Assembly (NCBI RefSeq): GCF_000807855.2
Contig: NZ_JRYR02000001.1
Location: 4,430,045 to 4,494,044 of the forward strand
Direction: 5' to 3'
Length of the DNA: 64,000 nt
From: Flammeovirga pacifica
GTDB lineage: Bacteria > Bacteroidota > Bacteroidia > Cytophagales > Flammeovirgaceae
In this document: positions 16,021-24,867 of the stretch, piece by piece
How positions within the stretch are numbered: the stretch's first letter is position 1
How the letters are laid out: each line of letters opens with the position of its first letter
The notes under the pieces: generated by a model
The model's database searches: none
What the model saw: the letters and a program-made list of their open reading frames with translations, nothing else
Told to the model about the DNA's origin: nothing
Program-made: the position numbers and the translations under genes

Positions 16021-17556
16021 ATGGGATTCAACAAATTGACCACAAAGGAAAAGGCTTTAAAAATTAACCTTGATCCAAATATTTATGGTTCAATTGCAGA
16101 AATTGGTGCAGGTCAAGATGTGGCTGCTAATTTCTTTAAAGCAGGTGCCGCTTCAGGTACTATTGCAAAAACAATGTCCGCTTACGATATGGCTTTTTCA
16201 GACGCTATCTATGGTCCAGAACCAGGAGGTAGATATGTTTGTCAAAGTAGGGTAGAGCGCATGCTTCATAAAGAGTTTAGCTTACTTGGAGAGCGTTTAC
16301 CTAAAAGATCAGATAGTACTTGTTTTTTTGCTTTTGCAGATACTGTAGAACAGCTTAACTTTAATCGAACAAACCAAGGACATGGTTGGTTAGGTTTACG
16401 TTTTCAGACAAAACCTAATGGAGGAGCCAATGAGGTCGTACTTCACGTAGAACTAAAAGATAATGATCCACTTTTACAACAAGAGACTATTGGTATTCTT
16501 GGTGTCAATTTAATCTATGCATGTTTTTACATGACAGACAATGTGGACGACTTTTTAAGTTCTTTGATGGACGAATTAAGTATTCATAAAATTATTGTCA
16601 ACTTCGTAAGGGTATCAGGACCTGATTTCTTAGACGTAGATAACCGTTTGTTAAGTCTATTATTAGTAAAAAATGGATTAGCAAAAACAACTATGTTTGG
16701 CCCTGACGGTCAAGTGGCTTTACCACAAGAATTCCTTTACAAGAAAAACATCTTGGTACTTAGAGGTCGATTTAGACCAATTACCAAAGTAAACATCGAT
16801 ATGATGGAGCGTTCTTATGAACATTTTAAGAACGACCCTGAAGTAGACGAAAATAATATAGTAACAGTTGCCGAGCTTACCTTAGCGAACCTAAGAATAT
16901 CTGAGGATCGTAAAAAAGATGAAAGCGATTTCTTAGATAGAATAGATATGCTTTGCTCGTTAGGGTACACTGTAATGATCTCTAAATACCAAGAGTATTA
17001 TAGATTAACCAATTACCTTTCTCGATTTACTAGAGGTAGAAAAATTGGCGTTGCAGTAGGTATGTATAACTTGGAATACATTTTTACTCCTAAATATTAT
17101 GAACACCTTAAAGGCGGTATTTTAGAAGCCTTTGGATTCTTATTTGGTAGAAATATTAAGCTTTATGTTTATCCTTCTCTTTCGAGAGATCATGATCATA
17201 ATAAGCAAACTGTTCTGACAAGTAAAAACATGATTATGGATAAAGAGATTCGTTCTCTTTTCAATGCTATGGTTGATGCCAATAAAGTAGAGGACTTATC
17301 TAATTGTGATACAGAAAATCTAAATATTATTTCAGATAAAGTATTACAAATGATTAAAGAAAATAATTCTGCTTGGGAAAGTATGGTACCACAAGTAGTT
17401 GTTGATCAAATTAAACAATATTGTTTGTTTGATTATCCTTGTACAGTGGAGCAAAAAATTGAAATTGAAAAATCTCGAAAAGAATCGACAAGACAACGTC
17501 AGAGAGAAGTAATGAAAAGAGATTATGATGAGCAAAAAACATCATCTTCTGAATAA
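16021..17556 (+). CDS. Conserved cytosolic protein of unknown function
   Basis: 511 residues with no signal peptide and no membrane segment. The N-terminus LDPNIYGSIAEIGAGQDVAA, then SAYDMAFSDAIYG and GHGWLGLRFQ, belong to a family I recall from Bacteroidota and cyanobacteria that pipelines sometimes name TonB-dependent receptor or nicotinate-nucleotide adenylyltransferase; nothing here supports a barrel, a plug domain or a nucleotidyltransferase HxGH motif. Other conserved-looking stretches are LGVNLIYACFYM and ILVLRGRFRPITKVNIDMM. The last 35 residues are charged and low in complexity. It is monocistronic, with its own terminator. Function unknown. Confidence 0.8.
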   Translation: MGFNKLTTKEKALKINLDPNIYGSIAEIGAGQDVAANFFKAGAASGTIAKTMSAYDMAFSDAIYGPEPGGRYVCQSRVERMLHKEFSLLGERLPKRSDSTCFFAFADTVEQLNFNRTNQGHGWLGLRFQTKPNGGANEVVLHVELKDNDPLLQQETIGILGVNLIYACFYMTDNVDDFLSSLMDELSIHKIIVNFVRVSGPDFLDVDNRLLSLLLVKNGLAKTTMFGPDGQVALPQEFLYKKNILVLRGRFRPITKVNIDMMERSYEHFKNDPEVDENNIVTVAELTLANLRISEDRKKDESDFLDRIDMLCSLGYTVMISKYQEYYRLTNYLSRFTRGRKIGVAVGMYNLEYIFTPKYYEHLKGGILEAFGFLFGRNIKLYVYPSLSRDHDHNKQTVLTSKNMIMDKEIRSLFNAMVDANKVEDLSNCDTENLNIISDKVLQMIKENNSAWESMVPQVVVDQIKQYCLFDYPCTVEQKIEIEKSRKESTRQRQREVMKRDYDEQKTSSSE

Positions 17557-17575
17557 TTACATTTATTTTTAATTA

Positions 17576-17612
17576 AAAAAGTCATCTCCCTAATAAGGAG
17601 GTGACTTTTTCA
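17576..17612 (+). terminator. Intrinsic terminator of the 16021-17556 gene
   Basis: The stem AAAAAGTCA-CTCC / GGAG-TGACTTTTT with one internal mismatch and a 7-base loop is followed by a T-run. Confidence 0.88.
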
Positions 17613-17779
17613 TTTTATTGATATAACATAGTGTAAAGTATTCATTGAATGAAATGAATACCCTTATCCTTTCTAATATTTGATATTAATGGGTGTTTTA
17701 AATAAAAAAGTGCTTGCGAATATTCTCTTTTAAAGAATTGAGCTTAATTTAGTAGTATTGAATTTTATAGATCAAACTA

Positions 17780-18358
17780 ATGATGGTACATCAACAATAT
17801 AAAACATCCTTAAACACTTTATTAGAGGACCTAAAAGTACATAAAGAATCCGCATGGACTTACTTATACACCAATTATCAGTCAATGGTAATAAGTCTTG
17901 TTAAAAAGAACGGAGGTGATGAAGAAGCAGGTAAAGAGGTTTTTCAGAATGTGATTATTGATCTTCATAAAAATGTCGAAAGAGATAAAGTAAGAGAAGA
18001 TTCTAATCTTAAAAATTACATTTACACATTGGCTTATAATCAATGGAGAGTGTATTTGAGAAACAATAAAGGAAAGAATGATGAATTAGATCATGATAAT
18101 TCTTTATTGGATGAATCTGTCAACTTTGATGAAGAACAATACGAATTGTTTGATGATTTATCAGAAATAATAAATCATTTAGGTGATAAATGCCAAGATC
18201 TCATTTTATCTAAATATTCAAAGATAAAGATGTCTATGGCTCAAATAGCAGAGCAAATGGGTTTTGCTAACGCTAGATCTGCAACATCTCAATTGAATAA
18301 GTGTATGGAAAAGGCAAGAAAGGAAGCGGTTGGAATACTTAAATCAAAAGGATGGTAA
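17780..18358 (+). CDS. RNA polymerase sigma factor, ECF-like
   Basis: 192 residues. Region 2 covers about 25-95 (AWTYLYTNYQSMVISLVKKN, then LKNYIYTLAYNQWRVYLRNN). Region 4 covers about 130-185, with the helix-turn-helix MAQIAEQMGFANARSATSQL. Two Met codons start the frame; I took the first. The next gene starts one base after its stop and encodes a single-pass membrane protein, the usual sigma/anti-sigma pairing. The target regulon is not visible. Confidence 0.88.
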   Translation: MMVHQQYKTSLNTLLEDLKVHKESAWTYLYTNYQSMVISLVKKNGGDEEAGKEVFQNVIIDLHKNVERDKVREDSNLKNYIYTLAYNQWRVYLRNNKGKNDELDHDNSLLDESVNFDEEQYELFDDLSEIINHLGDKCQDLILSKYSKIKMSMAQIAEQMGFANARSATSQLNKCMEKARKEAVGILKSKGW

Positions 18359-18359
18359 A

Positions 18360-19211
18360 ATGGAAAATCAAGAAATAACTACATTATTTGATGCTTATTT
18401 AGATAAAACATTAAATAAAGATGAGGTATTGGCTTTTGAAGAGAAGTTAAATGATGATGCAAACTTTAAAATTGAGTTTGAAGCTCATCAATATTTAATA
18501 GATTTTGTAGAAAGGAAAACATTAATAGATAAACTTAAACAGTTTGAGTCTACATTTCTTCCAGATAAAACGACTTTAATAGACGATTATTTAAATAACT
18601 CTTTGTCGGAAGAACTAGAGGAATATGTTCAAAATAAAATTGAGGAAGACAAAGATTTTAAATTAGAAATTGATGCTCAAAAGTTATTAATAGAACAAGT
18701 AAAAAGGAATCTATTAAAAGATAGATTAAACTCTTTTGAGCAAAAAGCAAATACAGCTGACATTGAGGAAACTAAAAAAGTAGTTTTTAAAGTTGAACAC
18801 CCTCAAGAAGACCAAAAAAGAAAGATAGAGTTTACAAGGATTGTAGGAATTGCAGCGTCAGTTTTAATAGTTGCTTTCACAGGCTTATTTTACCTTAATT
18901 CAGATAGTACTCCTCAAAACTCTATGAAGATGATCTCTGAATATTCAATACAGGTAGAAGAGAAAAATGAAGGGTTAGGTTTTGCTAAAGAAGAACAACA
19001 AAATATTCAGGTGAAATTATTCATGAATAAAAAACTCAAAAACCATTATAAATTTAATAATGGAGTTTTGTCTCTATATTTTGAAAACGATGTTAAAGAA
19101 CATAACGTTAACCTATTGTTTGATGCTACAGCAACTCCATCTTTTCAATTGAAGTTAGATAATAAAAACTACTTTATTGAGTTTACGGAAACACCACTTT
19201 TGCTAAAATAA
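18360..19211 (+). CDS. Membrane protein, probable anti-sigma factor with duplicated N-terminal domain
   Basis: 283 residues from the ATG at 18360, one base after the sigma factor stop. Residues about 7-63 and 71-126 are two copies of one helical unit: TLFDAYLDKTLNKDEV matches TLIDDYLNNSLSEELE, FKIEFEAHQYLIDFVERKTL matches FKLEIDAQKLLIEQVKRNLL, and DKLKQFES matches DRLNSFEQ. A single transmembrane helix follows at about 159-180, then a 100-residue periplasmic domain. There is no zinc-binding HxxxCxxC motif. By position and topology it should hold the sigma factor at the membrane until a periplasmic signal. The assignment rests on context and architecture. Confidence 0.75.
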   Translation: MENQEITTLFDAYLDKTLNKDEVLAFEEKLNDDANFKIEFEAHQYLIDFVERKTLIDKLKQFESTFLPDKTTLIDDYLNNSLSEELEEYVQNKIEEDKDFKLEIDAQKLLIEQVKRNLLKDRLNSFEQKANTADIEETKKVVFKVEHPQEDQKRKIEFTRIVGIAASVLIVAFTGLFYLNSDSTPQNSMKMISEYSIQVEEKNEGLGFAKEEQQNIQVKLFMNKKLKNHYKFNNGVLSLYFENDVKEHNVNLLFDATATPSFQLKLDNKNYFIEFTETPLLLK

Positions 19212-20852
19212 TTAATTTTGGATGGACCATCGGAACCAATTGACTACTTTCTTATTTTCAAACGTGAATCCTAGTTGGGTATCATAATAGGTAAGAATGG
19301 TATAAGGTCTATTATTCCATCTAAAGGTTGGAAACCCATAATGCTCCATATTGGTCACTTTACTCATGTCATCTCCAATAGAAATATCTTTTGAGCTACT
19401 GCTTTGATGATTATCGAATGTTTGTATGATACAGACTTCAGTGGTTTTATTTCTGTATATATATTTTCCAACACTTCCTTCATCATGGTAGTACAATACT
19501 GCCCAATTACCTAAGTCTACTTCATGAAATTGATCCGTTATTTTAAGGTCATCAGGAAGTAGATTATTTATTTTTTCAGTTTCTGGGGAGGTATGAATTC
19601 TTTGATTTACAATTTCGTTTTCATTCTCAAAAAAAGTATTGACCCACTCCATGAAATTATCATAGTAAGAAGCTTCTTTATTCATTTCAGCTTTCAAAAC
19701 CTTTTTGTTATAGTTGTTGATATCACTATCCGAATGAAGATGCTTAAAGATACTTTCTGCAGAGGTATAATCTTCATTTAATGCCTTACTTATCCCTTGA
19801 ATGAGATAAGCATTTTCTGAAAGAGTATTTTTCTTTTGTTTTAAATCAATGATTACACCACTTGCTGCATCTTGATTTCCACGAATAGAATAAGCACATG
19901 CCAAGTTGATATAGGCTATTTCGTAGTTTGGGTCTAATTCTATCGCTATTTTAAAATCTTGAATAGCTTCATCAATTAAATCAAAGGTCATGTTTCTACT
20001 AATTAATTCAGTAGTTACTTTCTTTTTAACTCTAACATCGAATTCAAACGGATAAATATAGGGATACAAAGATTGGTCTTTGACACTGTTTAAGTGCATA
20101 TTTAATTTACATACACCAATATTGTTATGGATTAATTTACTTGGGAAATGATTGATAATAAATTGTAGACAACTTTTAGACGCTTCATATTGATGTATAG
20201 CGTAAAGATTTTGTCCCATTTGATAGATGTTGATGAGTGCTTCTACTTCAGATATAGCTTTTTGAACTATCTTTTTTCTTTCGTTTAGAGGAGGGTACCC
20301 TTTTATATTATCACTTAGTTTGTAGCTGTCGTAAATTTTATCCAGAATTTTAGGGAAAATTATATGAGTTTTATAACCTGCAACTGCCCCATAAAATAAT
20401 CCAAATTTATCTGCTTCGTCTTCTAAAGTGGTTTGACTATGAATTTCGGATACCGTAGAAAATCCAAAGTTATTTGCATGATTTTCATAATAATGCCCTA
20501 ATTCATGTCCAATAATACAAGCAAGGGCATTTAAAGAGTCACTACCTGTTGAACTACATAAATCGTATACTTTCTCATCTAGGTAGATATAATGATTACT
20601 ATTTCCAGGGAAATATTTAGCAATGTATAGAGGTTCTTTGGATATCTTAAGAATGGGAACACTTCTGTTATCGCCTTTAGTTCTTGATATAGTTTCTAGA
20701 ACTTCCTGGGCCGTTTGATATTTATAACTATCATTTGTCAAGAACTGTGCATTTGTTTTTGAAAAATGAAATATAAAAAACAGGATATATATGAAGTGTT
20801 GTTTCAAATTTTTTGAATTAAATATAGAATAATGGATGTACAAATATAACAA
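19212..20852 (-). CDS. M48-family metalloprotease with TPR-like repeats, secreted
   Basis: 546 residues. A long N-terminus with one hydrophobic segment (about 20-31) ends FHFSKTNAQ, a likely signal peptide. The protease domain has the zinc motif HELGH (H116, E117, H120) and the third ligand in EDEAD at 144-148. The middle (about 200-400) has helical TPR-like repeats, e.g. YEIAYINLACAYSIRGNQDAA. Such proteins degrade or assist folding of envelope proteins in the periplasm. The C-terminal 140 residues are unassigned. Its stop codon directly abuts that of the anti-sigma-like gene on the other strand with no base between, and no hairpin separates them. Confidence 0.82.
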   Translation of the reverse strand: MLYLYIHYSIFNSKNLKQHFIYILFFIFHFSKTNAQFLTNDSYKYQTAQEVLETISRTKGDNRSVPILKISKEPLYIAKYFPGNSNHYIYLDEKVYDLCSSTGSDSLNALACIIGHELGHYYENHANNFGFSTVSEIHSQTTLEDEADKFGLFYGAVAGYKTHIIFPKILDKIYDSYKLSDNIKGYPPLNERKKIVQKAISEVEALINIYQMGQNLYAIHQYEASKSCLQFIINHFPSKLIHNNIGVCKLNMHLNSVKDQSLYPYIYPFEFDVRVKKKVTTELISRNMTFDLIDEAIQDFKIAIELDPNYEIAYINLACAYSIRGNQDAASGVIIDLKQKKNTLSENAYLIQGISKALNEDYTSAESIFKHLHSDSDINNYNKKVLKAEMNKEASYYDNFMEWVNTFFENENEIVNQRIHTSPETEKINNLLPDDLKITDQFHEVDLGNWAVLYYHDEGSVGKYIYRNKTTEVCIIQTFDNHQSSSSKDISIGDDMSKVTNMEHYGFPTFRWNNRPYTILTYYDTQLGFTFENKKVVNWFRWSIQN

Positions 20853-21222
20853 CCTTAAACTAAATAAGGATAATTATATAAAAGGTTATGTGGCTGATTT
20901 TTTCTTCAATTATAGTATTTAATTAGTATTGTATATTAACTTTTTATTAAATATTTAATAATTACAAAAAAAGGGAACTAATTAGAAAACTATTAATCAG
21001 AAGGTTACGTAGTTTTAAATATTGTTGTACTAAAATACATATTCTTACCCACGTAAATAAGTTTTTAAATTGTATTATGGTTTTTATTTTTGTGCAACAA
21101 ACAACTTGTTTTATGTTGACTAAAGGTATCTATCTATTAGTTGATTATGATTTATAATGCATTTGATTAATGCATTCAATTACAATAATAAATTCTTACC
21201 CAACTTTTCCACTTGAAGTATC
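20853..21222. other. Intergenic region, 370 bases
   Basis: Very AT-rich, between divergent genes. TATTTTTG at 21085-21092 fits a -7 element on the plus strand with no properly spaced TTG. No other structure seen. Confidence 0.4.
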
Positions 21223-21837
21223 ATGGAAACAACTAAATTTTTAAAATACTTTCTACTACTGTTACCATTACTATTCATAGGTAACATCTCATTGGCAAAA
21301 AAAGGCTTGTCATATCAATTTAAGGCTTCTAAAGATGGTAAATCCGTTGAGATTAGCATCAATAATATGGAAGGAGCTGAAGTGCAACTTATGATCAAAG
21401 ATGCGAATGAAAACATTGTTGTAAAACGTGACATTAACAATGAGAGTAAGTATAAGGCCACTCTTGATTTTTCAACGCTATCTGTAGGTAAATATACCTT
21501 CATAATGAATTTTGAAGGGAATCATCTTATTAGAAACTTTTTTATCACACCTGATAAAAATGCTATTTTGATGAGTTATACACTTACTTCGCATCAATCC
21601 AATTTATCATTATCAGTTGAATTTGATAAATTATTGTTAACAATTGGAAATGAAGTCAACGGACCTGTGAAATTAGCGTTATACAATAATAAGAATGTAA
21701 CGATCTTTGATCAGAAGTTTATAGCAGGAGCGAAAAACTTGAAAAAAATAGATTTATCAAGTTTTCCAGAGGGGACTTACAGAGCAGTATTAACTGTAGA
21801 AGGAAATAAATATTCTGATTCGTTTACAATTCTTTAG
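21223..21837 (+). CDS. Small secreted protein with two beta-sandwich-like repeats
   Basis: 204 residues with a signal peptide (KFLKYFLLLLPLLFIGNISLA). The mature part seems to be two similar units: FSTLSVGKYTFIMNFEGNHLIRNFFI closes the first and LSSFPEGTYRAVLTVEGNKYSDSFTI closes the second, each ending in a GxYxxxxxxEGNxxxxxFxI pattern. This resembles DUF3244/T9SS-tail-like beta-sandwiches, but there is no proper T9SS sorting motif. Monocistronic with a strong terminator. Function unknown. Confidence 0.75.
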   Translation: METTKFLKYFLLLLPLLFIGNISLAKKGLSYQFKASKDGKSVEISINNMEGAEVQLMIKDANENIVVKRDINNESKYKATLDFSTLSVGKYTFIMNFEGNHLIRNFFITPDKNAILMSYTLTSHQSNLSLSVEFDKLLLTIGNEVNGPVKLALYNNKNVTIFDQKFIAGAKNLKKIDLSSFPEGTYRAVLTVEGNKYSDSFTIL

Positions 21838-21897
21838 AATAGATAAAGAAATATAAAATATAAAAGTAATAATTCATTTCATTTCATACTAAGTTGG

Positions 21898-21932
21898 AAA
21901 GGTAGTTTAGGATTCTAAGCTACCTTTTTTTG
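21898..21932 (+). terminator. Intrinsic terminator of the 21223-21837 gene
   Basis: The stem AAAGGTAG-TTAG / CTAA-CTACCTTT is followed by a run of T. Confidence 0.9.
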
Positions 21933-21997
21933 TACTTTAAATTTTGGTGATATTTTCTTTGGAATGATATAATAAATAGAACCAAAAAGAGTAAAAT

Positions 21998-22126
21998 ATG
22001 TCATTTTCTACAAAAAGAATATTAGTTAAAATATCATCAAGAGAAATATATAAAGTAGGAGTAGATATTTGTTTAGTGGCTACCGTTTTATTGTGTGCTT
22101 CTATAATGATAGATGATGAACTCTAG
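21998..22126 (+). CDS. Possible 42-residue membrane peptide
   Basis: A small open frame between two terminators. The product starts MSFSTKRILVKISSREIYKV, has a hydrophobic stretch VGVDICLVATVLLCASIMI and an acidic end DDEL. Basic start, single hydrophobic helix and acidic tail suit a small inner-membrane protein, and a terminator follows within 15 bases. No ribosome binding site or family supports it, so it stays tentative. Confidence 0.35.
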   Translation: MSFSTKRILVKISSREIYKVGVDICLVATVLLCASIMIDDEL

Positions 22127-22140
22127 AATTTAAGATAAAA

Positions 22141-22171
22141 AAAACCTCATTAGATAAACTAATGAGGTTTT
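22141..22171 (-). terminator. Terminator of typA, likely bidirectional
   Basis: A perfect stem AAAACCTCATTAG / CTAATGAGGTTTT with a 5-base loop lies 20 bases beyond the typA stop on the minus strand. Confidence 0.88.
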
Positions 22172-22190
22172 GTATTTTATAAACTGATCA

Positions 22191-23960
22191 TTATCTCAGT
22201 TTGATTTTTCTCATACGGATGTTTTCAGGAGTTACCTCTACTAACTCATCCTCTCTGATGTATTCCATACATTCTTCAAGTGAGAATAAACGCTTAGGTG
22301 CAATTTTACTGTTATCATCAGATCCAGATGCACGCATGTTCGTTAATTTCTTACCCTTGATAATGTTTACTCTTAAGTCCATTGGTCTGTTGAATTCACC
22401 AATAACTTGACCTTCATATATTTCTTCAGTTGGATCAACGAAGAATACACCACGATCTTGTAACTTGTCTAAAGAGTAAGCAGTAGGAGTACCAGTTTGA
22501 TCAGAGATGATCGCACCATTTGATTTAGTAGTCATTTCACCTTTGAAAGGAGCATATTCCTTAAAACGGTGTGTCATGATAGCCTCACCTGCAGTTGCAG
22601 TAAGGATATTGTTTCTTAAACCAATAATACCTCTTGATGGGATTTGGAATTCAAGGTGTTGCATATCACCTTTTGGTTCCATAATTAATAACTCACCTTT
22701 TCTCTGAGTTGCTAATTCAATAGCCTTACCAGATACTGCTTCAGGAACATCAATTACTAATGTTTCAATAGGTTCGTTTTTAACACCATCGATCTCTTTG
22801 AATAATACTTGAGGCTGACCTACTTGTAATTCATAACCTTCACGACGCATTGTTTCAATCAATACAGCCAAGTGAAGAATACCACGACCGTAAACAATAA
22901 ATCTATCTTCAGAGTCTGTTGCTTCTACTCTTAGAGCAAGGTTCTTTTCAGTTTCTTTATATAAACGATCACGAAGGTGACGAGATGTTACAAATTTACC
23001 CTCTTTACCAAAGAAAGGAGAGTTGTTAATCATGAACAACATACTCATTGTTGGCTCTTCGATAGCCATACGAGGTAGTGGATCAGGATTTTCAAACAAT
23101 GTTACAGTATCACCAATTTCAAAATCATCAATACCAACAATGGCACAAAGATCACCGGCTTTAACTTCTGATACCTTTTCTCTACCTAAACCTCTGAAAG
23201 TTTGAAGTTCTTTAATATGAACTTTTTTAGTAGTGCCATCAGCTTTAGCTAAACCTACAAAAGATCTTTCTTTAAGTGTACCTCTAGTTAAACGACCGAT
23301 CGCGATACGTCCAACAAAGCTTGAGAAATCTAATGAAGTAATTTGTAGTTGAGGATCTCCTTCTGGTGATGGAGCTTCAGGAACTAAATCAACGATTCCG
23401 TCCAATAGAGGAACAATAGAATCTGTAGGATTTTCCCAGCTAGTACCCATCCATCCTTGCTTAGATGAACCATAGAATGTAGGGAATTCTAATTGTTCTT
23501 CAGTAGCATCAAGGTTAAAGAACAAGTCAAATACTTGATCATGAACTTCGTCTGGTCTACAGTTTGGCTTATCTACCTTGTTGATAACAACAATTGGTTT
23601 AAGACCTAAAGAAAGTGCTTTACTAAGTACAAATCTTGTTTGAGGCATTGGGCCTTCAAAAGCGTCTACTAAAAGCAATACACTATCCGCCATTTTCAAT
23701 ACACGTTCAACCTCGCCACCGAAGTCGGCGTGACCGGGAGTATCAATAATATTGACTTTAACTCCTTTATATTCAATAGCAACGTTTTTTGAAAGGATAG
23801 TTATACCTCTCTCACGTTCAAGATCGTTGTTGTCAAGAATTAACTCTCCAGTTTCTTGATTTTCGCGGAACAATTGTGCCGCGTGCAACATTTTATCTAC
23901 CAATGTTGTTTTGCCATGATCGACGTGAGCGATTATAGCAATATTTCTGATACTACTCAT
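22191..23960 (-). CDS. typA: Ribosome-associated translational GTPase TypA/BipA
   Basis: 589 residues. G1 motif AHVDHGKTT at 10-18, switch II DTPGHADFGGEVE, G4 NKVDKP; then domain II, EF-G-like domains III and V (HRFKEYAPFKGE) and the BipA-specific C-terminal domain ending near MRASGSDDNSK. It binds the 70S ribosome and helps 50S assembly and stress or cold adaptation. The frame can be extended to a TTG at 23984, but that codon lies in a TATCTTTG promoter element, and the family begins at MSSIRNIAIIAHVD, so the ATG at 23960 is chosen. Monocistronic. Confidence 0.96.
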   Translation of the reverse strand: MSSIRNIAIIAHVDHGKTTLVDKMLHAAQLFRENQETGELILDNNDLERERGITILSKNVAIEYKGVKVNIIDTPGHADFGGEVERVLKMADSVLLLVDAFEGPMPQTRFVLSKALSLGLKPIVVINKVDKPNCRPDEVHDQVFDLFFNLDATEEQLEFPTFYGSSKQGWMGTSWENPTDSIVPLLDGIVDLVPEAPSPEGDPQLQITSLDFSSFVGRIAIGRLTRGTLKERSFVGLAKADGTTKKVHIKELQTFRGLGREKVSEVKAGDLCAIVGIDDFEIGDTVTLFENPDPLPRMAIEEPTMSMLFMINNSPFFGKEGKFVTSRHLRDRLYKETEKNLALRVEATDSEDRFIVYGRGILHLAVLIETMRREGYELQVGQPQVLFKEIDGVKNEPIETLVIDVPEAVSGKAIELATQRKGELLIMEPKGDMQHLEFQIPSRGIIGLRNNILTATAGEAIMTHRFKEYAPFKGEMTTKSNGAIISDQTGTPTAYSLDKLQDRGVFFVDPTEEIYEGQVIGEFNRPMDLRVNIIKGKKLTNMRASGSDDNSKIAPKRLFSLEECMEYIREDELVEVTPENIRMRKIKLR

Positions 23961-23981
23961 GTTTTTTATTAAGTGAACGGA

Positions 23982-23989
23982 CAAAGATA
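23982..23989 (-). promoter_or_regulatory. typA promoter -7 element
   Basis: Read on the minus strand, TATCTTTG matches TAnnTTTG and would give a leader of roughly 15 bases before the ATG at 23960. No exact TTG stands at the -33 position. Confidence 0.5.
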
Positions 23990-24181
23990 GTATAATGATT
24001 TTAGTTTAATAACTTTCATCATGTTATATTAATATCTATTGTATATAAACTCTAATTAATTGTTATTCATACAATTAAAATTTACAAACAATTAACAGAG
24101 AAAACTTGCGAAATCGGTTGCGGAAAAAGATATTTGTATTGTTACGAATTATTAAATCAATTGACGATCAAAGAAATAACC

Positions 24182-24224
24182 ATAACCCCGGATTCAATAA
24201 AATAAAAAAGAATAACCCCGGATT
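24182..24224. repeat. Two 13-bp direct repeats upstream of a small helix-turn-helix-like gene
   Basis: ATAACCCCGGATT occurs at 24182-24194 and again at 24212-24224, exactly 30 bp apart (about three helical turns), and 44 bases before the ATG at 24268. The GC-rich CCCCGG core is striking in this AT-rich stretch. A pair of operator half-sites is a reasonable guess. Confidence 0.7.
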
Positions 24225-24267
24225 AGATTAAATAAGTTAATAACCTTCTATAAATAACTAAAATAAG

Positions 24268-24513
24268 ATGTCGAACGAAGTAAAATTTTCGAAATTCCTT
24301 ATAGGAATGTGTCTCAACACAGGGCAATCATTACAATCAATTGCAAAAAATCTTGGTATCAATGTTAATTCCAATGAATTAAATGATTTAGCATCTCAAT
24401 TAGAAGCTAGAGGATTTATTTCTAAGGTAAAAAGGACGAGAAATGAAACAAGTGGAGTCCTAACTGCTAAAGGTTCAAAGCAAGCGATGAAATTAATGAA
24501 CTCGGCTGTTTAG
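24268..24513 (+). CDS. Small winged-helix-like protein, first of a tandem pair
   Basis: 81 residues, same length as the next gene and clearly related: FSKFLIGMCLNTGQSLQSIAKNLGI here, ISKILVGLCLQSGQTFQDVAKNLGI there. The pattern of three helices followed by GFISKVKRTRNETSGVLTAKGSKQAM, a likely beta-wing then helix, suggests a minimal winged-helix fold as in small MarR/PadR-like proteins. DNA binding is inferred from the predicted fold only. Two direct repeats lie just upstream. Confidence 0.75.
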   Translation: MSNEVKFSKFLIGMCLNTGQSLQSIAKNLGINVNSNELNDLASQLEARGFISKVKRTRNETSGVLTAKGSKQAMKLMNSAV

Positions 24514-24593
24514 TAGTATTCAATATTATATTTTAACTGCCGAACGAATTATTAAGCCAAATAACTAATACAAGAACTATAACATTCACTATC

Positions 24594-24839
24594 ATGTCCA
24601 AAGAAAAAAAAATATCTAAAATTTTAGTAGGATTATGCCTACAGTCAGGTCAAACATTCCAAGATGTAGCCAAAAACCTTGGAATTTGCGTTACAACGGA
24701 TGAGATTAACGGACTAGTCAATAAAATGCATCACAGTGGTTTAATCAAAGATATTAAAACCAACGGATACAAAACACAAGCATCGTTAACTAATAAAGGT
24801 ATTGAGCAGGCACAATCATTAATGGAGTGGGCTGTTTAA
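24594..24839 (+). CDS. Small winged-helix-like protein, second of a tandem pair
   Basis: 81 residues, aligned without gaps to the product of 24268-24513 over the full length, including the ends (LMEWAV against LMNSAV). The order of N-terminal helices, SGLIKDIKTNGYKTQASLTNKG and a final helix again suggests a winged helix. The genes are 80 bases apart. A terminator follows whose stem overlaps the 3' end of the opposing WG-repeat gene. Confidence 0.75.
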   Translation: MSKEKKISKILVGLCLQSGQTFQDVAKNLGICVTTDEINGLVNKMHHSGLIKDIKTNGYKTQASLTNKGIEQAQSLMEWAV

Positions 24840-24867
24840 GTAAAAGTTAAACATTATCATTTATGTA

